The notes below the pieces were generated by a model. The model was given only the letters and a program-made list of their open reading frames with translations. It was not told the origin of the DNA and made no database searches. From Synechococcus sp. Tobar12-5m-g (GTDB taxonomy: Bacteria > Cyanobacteriota > Cyanobacteriia > PCC-6307 > Cyanobiaceae): a stretch of 64,000 nt of DNA. Location of the stretch: NCBI RefSeq assembly GCF_024345415.1, contig NZ_JAGQBB010000009.1:53135-117134 (forward strand), given 5' to 3'. Both the position numbers and the translations under genes were made by a program. Shown here piece by piece: positions 1 through 10,023 of the stretch. Position 1 is the stretch's first letter. Every line of letters starts with the position of its first letter.

Positions 1-849
1 GATCAACAGTGCAGCCAGTGCCAGCAGCGGCGCCGTGAGCACCAGCAGCAGCAGACTGATGAGCACATCGGCGTAGCGCTTGAGCTGCTGCTCGAAGCCA
101 AACCGGCTTCCCTCGATCCGGCCCGAGAACAGCATCCACTGGTCTCCGACCCAATGGGGCGGGATGCGCTGCAGCTCCTGCTCGGCCAGCTGGGCCAGGG
201 TGGTGATCGCCCAACCATTGGCCACGACCGCCTCCACGCCGCCCTGCACGTCCGGTTGTCCCAGCACCCCCGGGCTCAGGGCGACACCGCCCGGGGAGTC
301 GCCCTGGCCGATCAGGGCTGCCTCCATCGGTTCTGCGTCCTGCAGGCTCTGGATCGTCGGCGGGGCGTTCTCACCAAGGCGCCGCCATTCGAGCAGGATC
401 CTGTCCGATTCTTCGGCGTGGGCCAGCACCAGCCATCGCTCGTTGCCGGAGGCCCGCGCCAGCCGCCGGATCCCCAGCCGGACGGCGACGCTCCAGGTGG
501 CCGCCAAGGCGAACAGGGGGATGAGGCTACCCCGGTGCAACAAGGTGATCTGGGGGCTGGCCCGCAGCAGCCAGCCCAGCACCGCCCCCGCCACCACCGT
601 GGCCAGGCTGGTCAATCCCACCCGTACCACCAGCTGAACCCAGCGGAGCCGGGCCTGCTTCAGCAGGGTGTACGAGCCGAACAACCAGCCCAGGCTCCAG
701 TAGATCGCCATGATCAGCACCAGGAGTCCCAGCTGGCGCTCGATCTGGCCGTTGCGCGCCTTGTCTATCCAGACGGCCAGCAGACTCACGCCAAGCGCGT
801 CGAGGCCGGCGGCCAGGGCAAGCGAGCGGCGGTGACGCAGCCAGTGCAC
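1..849 (-). CDS. Sugar transferase (polyprenyl glycosylphosphotransferase), 3' part cut by window edge
   Basis: The reading frame runs 283 codons from a GTG that directly follows the lysC stop codon and leaves the window open. The first 130 or so residues hold about four hydrophobic segments. A soluble stretch follows, and near the window edge comes a Lys-Arg-Tyr-Ala-Asp motif leading into another long hydrophobic helix. That motif-plus-helix is how the catalytic half of bacterial sugar transferases (Bac_transf family) begins. Such proteins load the first sugar phosphate onto undecaprenyl phosphate for exopolysaccharide or O-antigen at the inner membrane. The catalytic domain itself lies outside the window, so the substrate cannot be judged. 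The abutting stop and start suggest cotranscription with lysC. Confidence 0.7.
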   Translation of the reverse strand, partial: MHWLRHRRSLALAAGLDALGVSLLAVWIDKARNGQIERQLGLLVLIMAIYWSLGWLFGSYTLLKQARLRWVQLVVRVGLTSLATVVAGAVLGWLLRASPQITLLHRGSLIPLFALAATWSVAVRLGIRRLARASGNERWLVLAHAEESDRILLEWRRLGENAPPTIQSLQDAEPMEAALIGQGDSPGGVALSPGVLGQPDVQGGVEAVVANGWAITTLAQLAEQELQRIPPHWVGDQWMLFSGRIEGSRFGFEQQLKRYADVLISLLLLVLTAPLLALAALLI

Positions 850-2661
850 CTAGCCGGCGGCCCCGACGCAGGCAGCCCCCAGGCCGAAGCAGGCATGCAC
901 CGCCTGCAGTGCCCGGACGCCGTCGGCTTCGCCCACCACGCAGCTGGTGCGGATTTCACTGGTGGCGATCATCTCGATGTTGACCCCGGCCTCGGCCAGG
1001 GCGCGGAACATGCGGGCGGCGGTGCCCGGCGTGCAGGGCATGCCGGCCCCCACCGCGCTGACCCGGGCGATGGCGATCCCCTCCTCGAAGGCGGCCTCGG
1101 GCCACTGGATCAGCAGGGGTTGCAGGGCCCGCCGGGCCCGACCGAGGTCGTCGCGGCGCAGGGTGAAGCTCATGTCGCGGCTCAGGCCGCCTCCGGTTGG
1201 TCCGCCGTCGCTGCCGTGGGTTCGCTCCGACTGCACGATCGTGTCGAGACTGATGCCGGCATCGGCCAGGGCCCGGCAAACCGCGGCGGCGCTGCCGGGC
1301 CGATCGGGCACGTGGCGCACGGCCACCTGGGCCTGGTTCTGGTCGAGGGCGACGCCACGGACGGCCGGATCCCCCCGGTCGCAGGCCACCGGGTTCTGGC
1401 GCAGCTGGGGGTCCTGCAGCTCGAACACCTCGGCGGCGGCCCGCAGGGCCCTGGCCCCCTGGCTGCCCTCCACCACACAGCTCACTTTCACCTCGCTGGT
1501 GGCGATCAGGCGCAGGTTGATGCCGTAGCGGGCCAGGGTGTCGAACAGGCGTGCGGCGACGCCGGGGCGGCCCAGGATTCCAGCCCCGGAGATGCTGAGC
1601 TTGGCGAGCCCGCCCTGGCTGGTCAGGGCGGATGGCTCGGCCCCGAGATCGGCCAGCAGCGCCTGGCACACGGCCGTTGCCGCCTCCCGCTGATCCTCGG
1701 CCACGGTGAAGGCGATGTCGTTGGTGGCGCCCCGGTGGGTGGACTGGACGATCAGGTCGACGTTCAGGCCGGCCTTGGAGAGGGCCTCGAACAGCAGGGC
1801 TGCCACGCCGGGGTGATCGGGAACGCGGGTGAGGGCCAGAACGGCCTGGTGATCGTCAAGCTCCGCACCGTCCACCGGCTTGCCCAGTTCCAGGCCGCCA
1901 CTGCCGATCAGGCGCGGGGCGCCGCTGGTCAGTCGGGTGCCGGGGGCCTCGCTCCAGCTGGAGCGCACCACCAGGGGCACGCCGTAGTTGCGGGCGATCT
2001 CCACCGCCCGCGGGTGCAGCACGGCGGCCCCCAGACTGGCCAGCTCCAGCATTTCGTTGCAGCTCACCGACTCCATCAGCTGGGCGTCGCTGACCTTGCG
2101 CGGGTCGGTGGTGAGCACCCCGGCCACGTCGGTGTAGATCTCGCAGGCTGCCGCCCCCAGGGCCGCGGCCAGGGCCACGGCGGAGGTGTCCGAACCGCCC
2201 CGCCCCAGGGTGGTGATCTCCGGTGTGCCGGCGCTGCCGCAGCTGGTGCCCTGGAAGCCGGCCACGACCACCACCTGTCCATCCTCAAGCAGTTTCTGCA
2301 GCCGGTCGGTGCGGACCTCGAGGATGCGGGCCCGGCCATGGGCCGACTCGGTGACGATGCCGACCTGGGTGCCGGTCATCGACACAGCCGGCACCCCCAG
2401 GGCGTTCAGGGCCATCGACAACAGGGCGATCGAGACCTGCTCCCCGGTGGCCAGCAGCATGTCGAGTTCCCGCTGGGGAGGGTCAGCGCTGATGGCGTGG
2501 GCCAGGCCGGTGAGCTCGTCGGTGGTGTGCCCCATGGCCGAGACCACGATCACCAGGTCATGGCCCTCGTCGCGGCTGGCCTCGATGCGCCGCGCCACCG
2601 CCTGGATCCGCTCGACGCTGCCGAGGGAGGTGCCACCGAATTTCTGAACGAGCAGGGCCAT
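850..2661 (-). CDS. lysC: Aspartate kinase, long cyanobacterial form with four ACT domains
   Basis: Phosphorylates aspartate, the first step to lysine, threonine and methionine. The 603-residue protein starts MALLVQKFGGTS, the family's nucleotide-binding start, so I use the ATG at 2661 and not the upstream in-frame codons. The amino-kinase domain covers roughly residues 1-245. The remainder is ACT-type regulatory sequence, consistent with four repeats, as in other cyanobacterial aspartate kinases of about 600 residues; the shorter enzymes of many bacteria have two. Feedback control by lysine or threonine is expected from the ACT repeats but cannot be read from sequence. holA lies 61 bp upstream on the same strand. 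Confidence 0.95.
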   Translation of the reverse strand: MALLVQKFGGTSLGSVERIQAVARRIEASRDEGHDLVIVVSAMGHTTDELTGLAHAISADPPQRELDMLLATGEQVSIALLSMALNALGVPAVSMTGTQVGIVTESAHGRARILEVRTDRLQKLLEDGQVVVVAGFQGTSCGSAGTPEITTLGRGGSDTSAVALAAALGAAACEIYTDVAGVLTTDPRKVSDAQLMESVSCNEMLELASLGAAVLHPRAVEIARNYGVPLVVRSSWSEAPGTRLTSGAPRLIGSGGLELGKPVDGAELDDHQAVLALTRVPDHPGVAALLFEALSKAGLNVDLIVQSTHRGATNDIAFTVAEDQREAATAVCQALLADLGAEPSALTSQGGLAKLSISGAGILGRPGVAARLFDTLARYGINLRLIATSEVKVSCVVEGSQGARALRAAAEVFELQDPQLRQNPVACDRGDPAVRGVALDQNQAQVAVRHVPDRPGSAAAVCRALADAGISLDTIVQSERTHGSDGGPTGGGLSRDMSFTLRRDDLGRARRALQPLLIQWPEAAFEEGIAIARVSAVGAGMPCTPGTAARMFRALAEAGVNIEMIATSEIRTSCVVGEADGVRALQAVHACFGLGAACVGAAG

Positions 2662-2722
2662 CCCTTCCGCGCGCAACGGTGAGCGAATCGGATGATTATC
2701 GGGGGCCGCCGCCAGGGGCCCC

Positions 2723-3685
2723 TCAAGGACTCCCGAGAAACCCGTCGCGGAAGGCATCGCCGGCCCCCGCGCCCCGTTTCAGGGCCGCTTCCACCTGAAG
2801 CAGCTGGCCCAGCAGCTCCAGGAAACGTTTGGCCGGCCGGCCGCGGATCTGCTTGCGCATCACGTAAATGCGCTTCGGGTTGCCGATGCCTGCCGCCTTG
2901 GCAATCACCGCCACGTCGTGCTCACCCTGGGCCTCCAGCAGGCTCACCCAAAGCCAGCCGCGGATCTGGCTGGTCAGGGCCGCCACGATCCGCAGGGAAG
3001 GCTCCCCTGCCGCCACCAGGTCATCGAGCAGGCCGATCACCTCCCCCAGGTCACCGGCCAGCAGGGCATCACCGACCTTCAGGCTCGTGGTGGCATGGCT
3101 TCCCACCAGGGCGGCCACGGCGTCGCGATCGATCGGCCGCTGGCCGCAATAGAGCGCCAGCTTCTCGAGCTCGCTGGCCAGGCGGGCGCTGTCGCTGCCG
3201 ATCGCCTCCGCCAGGGCCTCCGCGGCCCCCTGGGCCACTGCACAGCCAAGCGCCTGGGCCGTGTGGCGCACCAGCTCGAGCTGGCCGCTGCCATCCCAGG
3301 CGGCCGGAAGGGGGAAACCCAACTCTTTGGCCACGGCCTTCAGGGCCTTGGTGGTGCGCAAGCGCGCATCGGGCTTGCCGGGGCTGACCAGCACCAGGTG
3401 GCATTGCTCTGGGATCAGGCCCAGGCTGTCCTCCAGCAGGGCGGCCAGCTCGGCAGGGCAGACACTGCAGAACGGACTGCGTTGCACCAGCACCAGCCGG
3501 TCACCACCCCCCAGGGGCGGGGTGCGGGCCTCGCTGAGAGCCTGGGCCGCCTGGGCCGGATCGTTGCCATCGAGGCGGGTGAGGTTGATGCTCTGCCAGG
3601 CCGGCTCCACCACGGCCGCGATCAGGGTCTCCACGGCCCGGTTGCGGCTGGCTTCGTCGTCTCCCCAGTAGAGATGGATCGGCAT
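2723..3685 (-). CDS. holA: DNA polymerase III, delta subunit
   Basis: Clamp-loader subunit that opens the DnaN ring. The 320-residue protein begins MPIHLYWGDDEASRNRAVE, the usual HolA opening, followed by the divergent AAA-like fold and C-terminal collar helices typical of delta. Length is normal for cyanobacteria. It starts with ATG only 11 bp from the GTG of the divergent cobH, so the two promoters must lie within or beyond each other's coding start. lysC follows on the same strand. Confidence 0.93.
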   Translation of the reverse strand: MPIHLYWGDDEASRNRAVETLIAAVVEPAWQSINLTRLDGNDPAQAAQALSEARTPPLGGGDRLVLVQRSPFCSVCPAELAALLEDSLGLIPEQCHLVLVSPGKPDARLRTTKALKAVAKELGFPLPAAWDGSGQLELVRHTAQALGCAVAQGAAEALAEAIGSDSARLASELEKLALYCGQRPIDRDAVAALVGSHATTSLKVGDALLAGDLGEVIGLLDDLVAAGEPSLRIVAALTSQIRGWLWVSLLEAQGEHDVAVIAKAAGIGNPKRIYVMRKQIRGRPAKRFLELLGQLLQVEAALKRGAGAGDAFRDGFLGSP

Positions 3686-3696
3686 CAGGGCTGGCT

Positions 3697-4341
3697 GTGG
3701 ATCACCTGGATCACCCGATCTTCATCGAAAGCATGCGGATCATCCGGGAGCGGCTGGGGGCGACCGGCCACGAGGGGGTTGAGTCGGAGGTGCTGGAGCG
3801 GCTGGTGCACAGCAGCGGCGACCTATCGATTGCCCCTGACCTGCGCTTCAGCGCCGGGGCCTGTCAGCGGGGCATGGCTGCCCTGGCCTCGGGGGCTGTG
3901 ATCCTCACCGATACCGCCATGGCGGCGGCGGCGGTGGCGCCGATGGCTGGCCGCACCTTCGCCAACCCCGTGCGCAGCATCCTCGGGTGGGCGCCAGCCC
4001 TCGCCCCGGCCGGTGGCACCCGCAGTGCCGAGGGGATGGCCGCAGCCCTGGCGGAGCATCCCCAGGCGGTGGTGCTGATCGGCAGTGCCCCCACCGCTCT
4101 GGAGCGGCTGCTGGAGCTGCAGCAGCCTGCCTCGCTCCGGGCCCCGGAGCCCTCGTTGGCACTCAGTCCGGCCCTGGTGATCGGCATGCCGGTGGGTTTC
4201 GTGGGGGTGGCCGAGAGCAAGCGCCACCTGGCAGGCAGCGGCCTGCCCCAGATCAGGCTGGAGGGCAGCAAGGGCGGGGCGGGCCTGGCGGCGGCGGCTG
4301 TTAATGCCCTGCTGCGGCGGGCCTGGCTGGATCGATCCTGA
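3697..4341 (+). CDS. cobH: Precorrin-8X methylmutase
   Basis: Moves the methyl group from C-11 to C-12 of precorrin-8X to give hydrogenobyrinic acid (cobyrinic acid in the anaerobic route) in corrin synthesis. The 214 residues match the full family length. A conserved Leu-Val-His-Ser-Ser-Gly-Asp segment carries the expected catalytic histidine at about residue 38. The C-terminal Gly-Ser-Lys-Gly-Gly stretch is also family-typical. The start is GTG. The gene converges with mutS, with 4 bp between the two stop codons. Picocyanobacteria make pseudocobalamin, so the presence of the gene is expected. Confidence 0.95.
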   Translation: MDHLDHPIFIESMRIIRERLGATGHEGVESEVLERLVHSSGDLSIAPDLRFSAGACQRGMAALASGAVILTDTAMAAAAVAPMAGRTFANPVRSILGWAPALAPAGGTRSAEGMAAALAEHPQAVVLIGSAPTALERLLELQQPASLRAPEPSLALSPALVIGMPVGFVGVAESKRHLAGSGLPQIRLEGSKGGAGLAAAAVNALLRRAWLDRS

Positions 4342-4345
4342 AGCC

Positions 4346-7138
4346 CTAAGCCGCGTTCTGGAGGCCGACGGCCACATGGCTGTTGGCCTCGATCCGCCCC
4401 AGCACCTGGCGGGCGCGGCGCACCACCGGCGCCGGCACACCGGCGAGCCGGGCCGCCTCGATGCCGTAGCTCCGGCTGGCGCCGCCAGGCCGCACCTGGT
4501 GCAGGAACAGCAACCGTTCGCCCGTTTCCTCCACCAGCACCTGAAAGTTGGCCACATTCGGGAGCAGCGAGGCCAGTTCGTTGAGCTCGTGGTAATGGGT
4601 GGCGAACACGGCCCGGGCCCGCAGCCCCTCGGCCAGGTGTTCGGCCACCGCCCAGGCGATCGAGAGGCCGTCGAAAGTGGCGGTGCCACGGCCGATCTCA
4701 TCGAGCAGCACCAGGGAGCGGTCGGTGGCGTGGTGCAGGATGTTGGCGGTTTCGGCCATCTCCACCATGAAGGTGGACTGGCCCGTGGCCAGGTCATCGA
4801 CGGCCCCCACCCGGGTGAAGATGCGATCACACAGGCCCAGGCGGGCGGAGCGGGCCGGAATCCAGCTGCCGATCTGGGCCATCAGCTGCAGCAGCCCGAT
4901 CTGGCGCAGGTAACAGCTCTTGCCGCTGGCGTTGGGCCCCGTGAGCACCACCAGATCGGGCTGGCCGGGCTCGCCGAGATGGACACCATTGGCGGTGAAC
5001 GGCTCCTCCACCAGCACCTGCTCCACCACCGGATGGCGGCCCGCCTCGATGGCCAGAACCCTGTCTTCCGTCAGTTCCGGGCAGCAGTAGCCGCCCAGGG
5101 CAGCTACCTCGGCCAGGGAGGCAATCGCATCGAGGGACGCCACCTGGCGGGCGACGGCCCGGATCGGCGCCGCCAGGGCCCCCACCGCGTCGCGCAGGGC
5201 CACGAACAGCTCGTACTCCCGCTGGGCGGCACGGGCCCGCAGCTGCAGGATCTTGCCTTCGCGGGCCTTGAGATCGGGGGTGATGAATCGCTCCTCGTTG
5301 GCCAGGGTCTGGCGACGGATCCAGTGGCCGGGCACCGACGTGGCCCGGGCGCGGCTGACCGAGAGGAAATAGCCAAAGGTGCGGTGGAACTGCAGACGCA
5401 GGGTGGAGATGCCGCTGGCGCGCCGCTCGTCTGCCTCCTGCTCGGCCAGCCAGGCCTGGTGATCATCCAGGCGGTTGCGCAGGCCATCGAGCCGGGGATC
5501 GACGCCGTCGTGGATCAGGCCCCCGTCACTGAGGCTGAGGGGCGCCGGATCGAGCAAGGCGTGGCGCAGTTGGGCCGCCAGCTCGGCCAGGGCGGGGGCG
5601 GGCTGGGTCAGGGCCCGCAAGGGGGCGCTGGTGGCCGGGCCCAGCAGGGCGGCCAGCAGCGGCAGCCGCTCGAGCCCATCGGCCAGGCCGACCAGGTCGC
5701 GGGCCGAGGCGGAGCCGGCACCGGCCCGGCCGGCCAGGCGCTCCAGATCTCCCATCGGCCGAAGCAGGCGACGCAGGGCCAACCGCAGGGGGCGTTGGGC
5801 CACCAGCTCGCTCACCCCCTCCTGGCGTTCGCGAATCGCCGCCAGGTCGAGCAGCGGCTGCTCGATCCAGCGGCGCAGGCAACGGCCGCCCATGGCGGTC
5901 ATGGTGCGATCCAGGGCCCAGAGCAGGGATCCCTGGAGCTGGCCGTCCCGCTGGGTGCGGGTGAGTTCCAGGTTGCGGCGGGTCTGGGCGTCAAGCACCA
6001 GCTGATCGCCGGCAAAGGCGAGGCGAGGGGGGTCGAGAGGTACCACCACCGACCGCCGGCCGCCGCCCTGGTCCGCTTCGCCCGGCTGGGTGTCATCGAG
6101 GTAGCGCACCAGGCCGCCGGCCGCCCGCATCGCCAGAGGGAACTCCCCTAGGCCCAGGCCTTCGAGGCTGGCCAGCTCGAAGCGCTCCAGCAGGGTGCGG
6201 CGGGCCTCCGGCGCCGAAAACGGAGTCAGGGGCAGGCGAGTGAGGTGAAGGGCGTCGGGGCACCAGCTGGGGGAGGCCGCGGCGGATTCGCCGTTTGGGC
6301 CAACGACCGCCCCATCCTTCACCCCCTCAAGGGCCGGCCAGAGCAGTTCCGCGGCCTCCAGCTGCAGCAGCTCCTGATGGAGGCTGGCGCTGCCCTCCCG
6401 CTGGCTCACCCTGAATTCGCCGGTGCTCACATCGGCGATGGCCAGGCCCCAGTGGCCCTGCTCGACCACCGCCGCCGCCAGCCAGTTGTTGCGGCGGGCG
6501 GCCAGCATTCCCTCCTCAAGCACGGTGCCGGGGGTGATCACCCGGGTGATGTCGCGCTTGAGCAGGGCGCCCTTGGCGGGGGTGGTTTCGAGCTGGTCGC
6601 AGAGGGCCACGCTGAGGCCGAGCCGCACCAGTTCGCCGCAATAGCGCTCGGCGGCGTGGTGGGGGATGCCGGCCATCGGCACCCGCCCGATCGTCTTGCC
6701 GCCCTCCTTGCCGGTGAGGGTGAGCTCCAGCAGGCGGGACACCCGGATCGCGTCCTCGAAGAAGCATTCGAAAAAGTCGCCGAGCCTGTACAGCAGCACC
6801 CGTTCCGGATGGGCCCGCTTCAGCTCCACGTAGTGGCGCAACATCGGCGGCAGTGCCGCAGGAGCCACCAGGCTGTGGTGGTGCCAAGGGGGTAGGTCCC
6901 CGTCGCCATCGGGGGCAGGGTCTCCGGTGCTGGTTGGAGCGGAGCTCGGTTCGGCCAGGACCCGGCGATGACGGGGTCGGGCGGCCGCCTGGGCGATCAG
7001 GACCGCCTCATCCAGCTCGATGTCGGCTGGAACTGCCTCGCCAGGAGCCTGGGGCGAGGGTTCGCCAGCGCCGAACAGGCTTCCCTGGACGACTGGAGCA
7101 GCAATCAGCGACAGCTGTTCCTGGGCTTCCGCCGCCAC
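4346..7138 (-). CDS. mutS: DNA mismatch repair ATPase MutS
   Basis: Recognises mismatches and small loops and starts repair. At 930 residues it is somewhat longer than E. coli MutS because of an N-terminal extension of about 100 residues, rich in Ala and Pro, as in other picocyanobacteria. The mismatch-binding domain has the Gly-Asp-Phe-Phe-Glu signature (Phe-X-Glu motif). The ATPase has Walker [10 protein letters not shown] near residue 740, Walker B with DEIGRGT near 811, and ATHYHE after it. GTG start with a GGTGAGG ribosome-binding site a few bases upstream. The decayed toxin-antitoxin locus lies upstream. Confidence 0.96.
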   Translation of the reverse strand: MAAEAQEQLSLIAAPVVQGSLFGAGEPSPQAPGEAVPADIELDEAVLIAQAAARPRHRRVLAEPSSAPTSTGDPAPDGDGDLPPWHHHSLVAPAALPPMLRHYVELKRAHPERVLLYRLGDFFECFFEDAIRVSRLLELTLTGKEGGKTIGRVPMAGIPHHAAERYCGELVRLGLSVALCDQLETTPAKGALLKRDITRVITPGTVLEEGMLAARRNNWLAAAVVEQGHWGLAIADVSTGEFRVSQREGSASLHQELLQLEAAELLWPALEGVKDGAVVGPNGESAAASPSWCPDALHLTRLPLTPFSAPEARRTLLERFELASLEGLGLGEFPLAMRAAGGLVRYLDDTQPGEADQGGGRRSVVVPLDPPRLAFAGDQLVLDAQTRRNLELTRTQRDGQLQGSLLWALDRTMTAMGGRCLRRWIEQPLLDLAAIRERQEGVSELVAQRPLRLALRRLLRPMGDLERLAGRAGAGSASARDLVGLADGLERLPLLAALLGPATSAPLRALTQPAPALAELAAQLRHALLDPAPLSLSDGGLIHDGVDPRLDGLRNRLDDHQAWLAEQEADERRASGISTLRLQFHRTFGYFLSVSRARATSVPGHWIRRQTLANEERFITPDLKAREGKILQLRARAAQREYELFVALRDAVGALAAPIRAVARQVASLDAIASLAEVAALGGYCCPELTEDRVLAIEAGRHPVVEQVLVEEPFTANGVHLGEPGQPDLVVLTGPNASGKSCYLRQIGLLQLMAQIGSWIPARSARLGLCDRIFTRVGAVDDLATGQSTFMVEMAETANILHHATDRSLVLLDEIGRGTATFDGLSIAWAVAEHLAEGLRARAVFATHYHELNELASLLPNVANFQVLVEETGERLLFLHQVRPGGASRSYGIEAARLAGVPAPVVRRARQVLGRIEANSHVAVGLQNAA

Positions 7139-7173
7139 GCCTCACCTGCACCAAGGCCGCGATCGTAGGAGGC

Positions 7174-7462
7174 TCAGCCCGAGGCTTTCGTCAGGCAGCG
7201 CACCCCTGAAAGCCCCTGAAAGTCCGAATCCTGGGTGATCAACGGGGCACCGAAGGCCCGGGAGGTTGCGAGCATCAGGCTGTCAGCCATTGGTTCCGCT
7301 CAGGAAGCCGCGCAGGGCCGAGGCGGGTTGCAGCGGCAGCAGCTCAATCCGATCGGGCAGGCAGATGGGCTAGAGAACCTGGCCAGGTGAAAGGTCGTTG
7401 TGCTACCGCACCGCTTTGGGCAGCACGACCTGGGACTTGGAGGAGACCGTCGTGGTGGCCAT
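7174..7462 (-). pseudogene. Decayed toxin-antitoxin locus (AbrB-type antitoxin plus PIN toxin remnant)
   Basis: Reading minus-strand from 7462, 19 codons match the start of an AbrB/MazE-type antitoxin (MATTTVSSKSQVVLPKAVR) and then hit a stop at 7403-7405. Further on, a PIN-toxin end is recognisable. It contains a Pro-Leu-Gln-Pro segment near 7340, then, after a frame change, MADSLMLATSRAFGAPLIT and a Gln-Asp-Ser-Asp-Phe motif ending at 7174. The N-terminal half of the toxin is missing. The piece looks like an AbrB/VapC pair that lost its middle and gained a stop and a frameshift. Confidence 0.65.
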
Positions 7463-7618
7463 TCCACTGTTTCAGCATCGATGCAGGAGTCGGAAGACAA
7501 CCTCCTGCTTGCGCCCGTACCCCCGACAAGTTGTGAAGGAACCAGCTGGGGAGCAGCGAGGCAGCCAGCCCTTCGTGGGAAGATCGCTGTATTACCCGTC
7601 CAGGCCCCCGCAGGTCCC

Positions 7619-7807
7619 ATGCAAATTCTCAACACCCTCACCGTTCTGGCCCTGGTGGTGCTGTCGTTTGCCTTGGTGGTGGCCGTTCCTGTTCTCTATG
7701 CCAGCACAGAGGACAGCGGCCGCTCGAACCGCCTGATCTTGCTCGGGGGAGCGGCCTGGGTGGCCCTGGTGCTGCTCAACTGGGGCATGAGCTACTTCGT
7801 GGTCTGA
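7619..7807 (+). CDS. psbZ: Photosystem II protein PsbZ (Ycf9)
   Basis: Small thylakoid protein of the photosystem II core that stabilises antenna contacts. The 62 residues form two transmembrane helices (about 5-25 and 40-60) joined by a loop with the conserved Asp-Ser-Gly-Arg-Ser-Asn-Arg motif. Length is exactly typical. ribH starts 6 bp after the stop, so the two are probably cotranscribed. A second, broken copy of this gene lies at 12912-13100. Confidence 0.95.
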   Translation: MQILNTLTVLALVVLSFALVVAVPVLYASTEDSGRSNRLILLGGAAWVALVLLNWGMSYFVV

Positions 7808-7813
7808 GTTCCC

Positions 7814-8314
7814 TTGGCGGTTTTTGAAGGACGGTTCACCCAGGTCAGCGGCCTCCGGATTGCTGTTGTGGTGGGGCGTTTCAACGACCTTGTCACCGGG
7901 AAGCTCCTGAGCGCCTGCCTGGATTGCCTCTCCCGCCACGGCATCGACGTGAGCGCCGCCAGCCAGCAACTGGACGTGGCCTGGGTGCCAGGCAGCTTCG
8001 AGATTCCCCTGGTGGCCCAGAAGCTTGCCGCCAGCGGGCGTTACCAAGTCCTGATTACCCTGGGGGCCGTGATCCGCGGGGACACCCCCCATTTCGACGT
8101 CGTCTGCGCCGAGGTGAGCAAAGGTGTGGCGGCCGTGTCCCGCGAAACCGGCGTGCCGGTGATCTTCGGCGTGCTCACCACCGACACGCTGCAGCAGGCC
8201 CTGGAGCGGGCCGGGATCAAGAGCAACCTGGGCTGGAGCTATGCCCTGCAGGCGCTGGAGATGGGGAGCTTGATGGGGGTCTTATCAGATAACAGCATAC
8301 TCAGTAGATTGTAA
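7814..8314 (+). CDS. ribH: 6,7-dimethyl-8-ribityllumazine synthase, altered C-terminus
   Basis: Condenses ribityl-aminouracil with dihydroxybutanone phosphate, the penultimate step to riboflavin. The protein has the family core, including the Gly-Ser-Phe-Glu substrate loop, the [12 protein letters not shown] segment with the catalytic His, and FGVLTTD. The start is TTG directly after psbZ, which gives the usual Ala-X-Phe-Glu-Gly-Arg-Phe beginning. Similarity holds to Gly-Ser-Leu-Met near the end. The last nine residues (SDNSILSRL) are unlike the family and are encoded in AT-rich DNA, so the natural 3' end was probably replaced when the neighbouring island arrived. The core looks intact and is likely functional. 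Confidence 0.93.
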   Translation: MAVFEGRFTQVSGLRIAVVVGRFNDLVTGKLLSACLDCLSRHGIDVSAASQQLDVAWVPGSFEIPLVAQKLAASGRYQVLITLGAVIRGDTPHFDVVCAEVSKGVAAVSRETGVPVIFGVLTTDTLQQALERAGIKSNLGWSYALQALEMGSLMGVLSDNSILSRL

Positions 8315-8397
8315 TAAGTTTCCCTATTCAGCTGTGATTATGACTAGCGTATCCATTCTGCAGAACTCCATACTGTCCCCCGGGATAGATCGATTTA

Positions 8398-8960
8398 TTG
8401 CTTGGGATGAGAACCAAGGCCAACAATCATGGTGAAGGAGCTTTCCCCACTTCAAGGCTTCAGCGCCTGGAAGAACTGCTTCCTTCCCGGATGGGAAGAG
8501 CAGCAGAGACTGGCTGTGGAAATTCGACCATCTTGTTTGGCAAAATATCGCACAGTCATCATATTTTCACACTCGACGATACCAGTGTAAAGGAATCCTC
8601 AGTTTTGCTCTATCGTTCGATTCCCACACGAACGTTACCCACGTTCATGACGTCTTCGGCCCCAGCCAGGCAACCCTCCTCAATCACCAGCATGAGAGGC
8701 CCTACGTTTTTGTCCTTGTCGATACTCCCCATGGCTGGCTATTTCCTGAATTCGAATACATCTATTTCTACCCTCTAGTCCGTCCTGGCGGCTATCTCAT
8801 CCTGAACGATGTCAACATTCCAAGCATCGGACGGATGGGGGACATCCTCGCCGAGGATGACATGTGGGATCTATTAGACATCATTGATAATGGGACCGCT
8901 CTTTTCCGGCGGACTGAAGCCCCCCTATTCGACCCGCATGGAGATGGGTGGTGGCTTTAA
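8398..8960 (+). pseudogene. Frameshifted class I SAM-dependent methyltransferase
   Basis: The first frame, up to about 8605, gives a leucine-rich helix and the motif Glu-Thr-Gly-Cys-Gly-Asn-Ser-Thr, the SAM-binding loop. Near 8605-8612 similarity jumps to another frame. It then runs through a Val-Asp-Thr-Pro-His-Gly motif, Pro-Gly-Gly-Tyr-Leu-Ile-Leu, Ile-Pro-Ser-Ile-Gly and a C-terminal Gly-Asp-Gly-Trp-Trp-Leu, ending at a TAA at 8958-8960. These motifs belong to a small methyltransferase family often found in polysaccharide gene clusters. One indel breaks it, and the N-terminus may also be short. Confidence 0.7.
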
Positions 8961-9241
8961 AACCATAATCGCAGTAGAGTAGATAAAAGTCGCGAGATAT
9001 TTCTTGAAAACCGCCAGTATGGTGACAAGATCAGCTCCATAGAGCTTGACTACTTGATGCATCAGAATTGACTTTGCTGTATAGAATTAATTAGAAGATC
9101 ATGAACATCTCGATACAAAGTCAAATGACTTGGTTGAGCCACGATCTGGATTTAGAAGCCAGGGCAGCTCGAGTAATCGACATATCACTTGACCGAGCTA
9201 AAATCTAGATTGGAATCAAGACCTTAGAATTGATATCAGCA
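8961..9241. other. Gene-poor AT-rich spacer
   Basis: No gene could be supported here. A short open stretch of about 28 codons ends at a TGA near 9069 but resembles nothing I recognise. The composition is clearly more AT-rich than the core genome, as in the rest of the island. Confidence 0.5.
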
Positions 9242-9769
9242 ATGGGGGAGCGTGGCTTTTGGGACGAACGACAAAGGGTCGGAAAACTCAAGGAGAAGAA
9301 GCCGGTCCTCAAGCGGTTTTCGGATTCTATTCGCTGGGAATCATTCCTCCCATTACTTGAGATGGGCTACACGCTGGAGCGCAAGAGCAATGCTGGTCGC
9401 AAGAGGATTGATCCGCTGTTATTTTTCAAGATGCTGGAGCTCCAGCAACTTTTCACCCTGAGCGATGAAGAGCTTGAATTCCAGTCCAACGACAGGCGAT
9501 CCTTTGAGGAGTTCGTAGGTCTTGGGGTGATGAACAATATCCCAGACTCCACACCCGTCAATTTCTTCAGGAAAAGTCTTTACAAAACAGTCGTCATCGA
9601 AGAGCTCTGCGAAAAGTTTGAGGCATGCCTTCGAGAAAATGGTCTCGAAGCCCGTGCTGGCCAGATCATTGATGCAACTTGGGTACCCATTCCCACGCCG
9701 AAAGCTTCTGCGAAGCAGTGCCAACACAATAGCCGAGAAGAGAACAAGGAATTTAAGGCCGGATGCTAG
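9242..9769 (+). pseudogene. Truncated IS5-family transposase
   Basis: Starts MGERGFWDERQRVGKLKEKK, the common opening of an IS5-type transposase. It continues through the DUF772-like N-terminal domain and reaches the first part of the DDE domain (Gln-Ile-Ile-Asp-Ala-Thr, with the first catalytic Asp). It stops shortly after Asn-Ser-Arg-Glu-Glu-Asn. The second half of the transposase is absent, and no matching right end was found in the following 250 bp, so the element cannot move on its own. Confidence 0.8.
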
Positions 9770-10023
9770 CCAGATGGTTGGGATGAGAACCCACATCGCC
9801 TGCAAGGGGCCACGTCCCCTGGGCGATGTGATCGCCACACACAGGCAATGTCTGGAAAATGAAAAATCTTGAGAAATCGCTAAAGGAAATGATGACGCCC
9901 AGATCACCGCTGACAGCTTGGCTGGATGAGCCTTCATCATGACAGCACACACCAACGGAGCGGCCCAGGAGGGTTGAGATCAGCAGGCATAATTGTAAGC
10001 GGACCTCTTCGAAGGGTGAGTGG

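Noticed and set aside
154..2682. 842-codon open frame on the + strand across lysC
   Set aside because: It is the antisense shadow of lysC and the sugar transferase. GC-rich codon use keeps it open, and the translation is Gly/Gln/His-rich with no family motif.
4304..6151. 615-codon open frame opposite mutS
   Set aside because: Same antisense composition artefact; mutS has complete motifs on the other strand.
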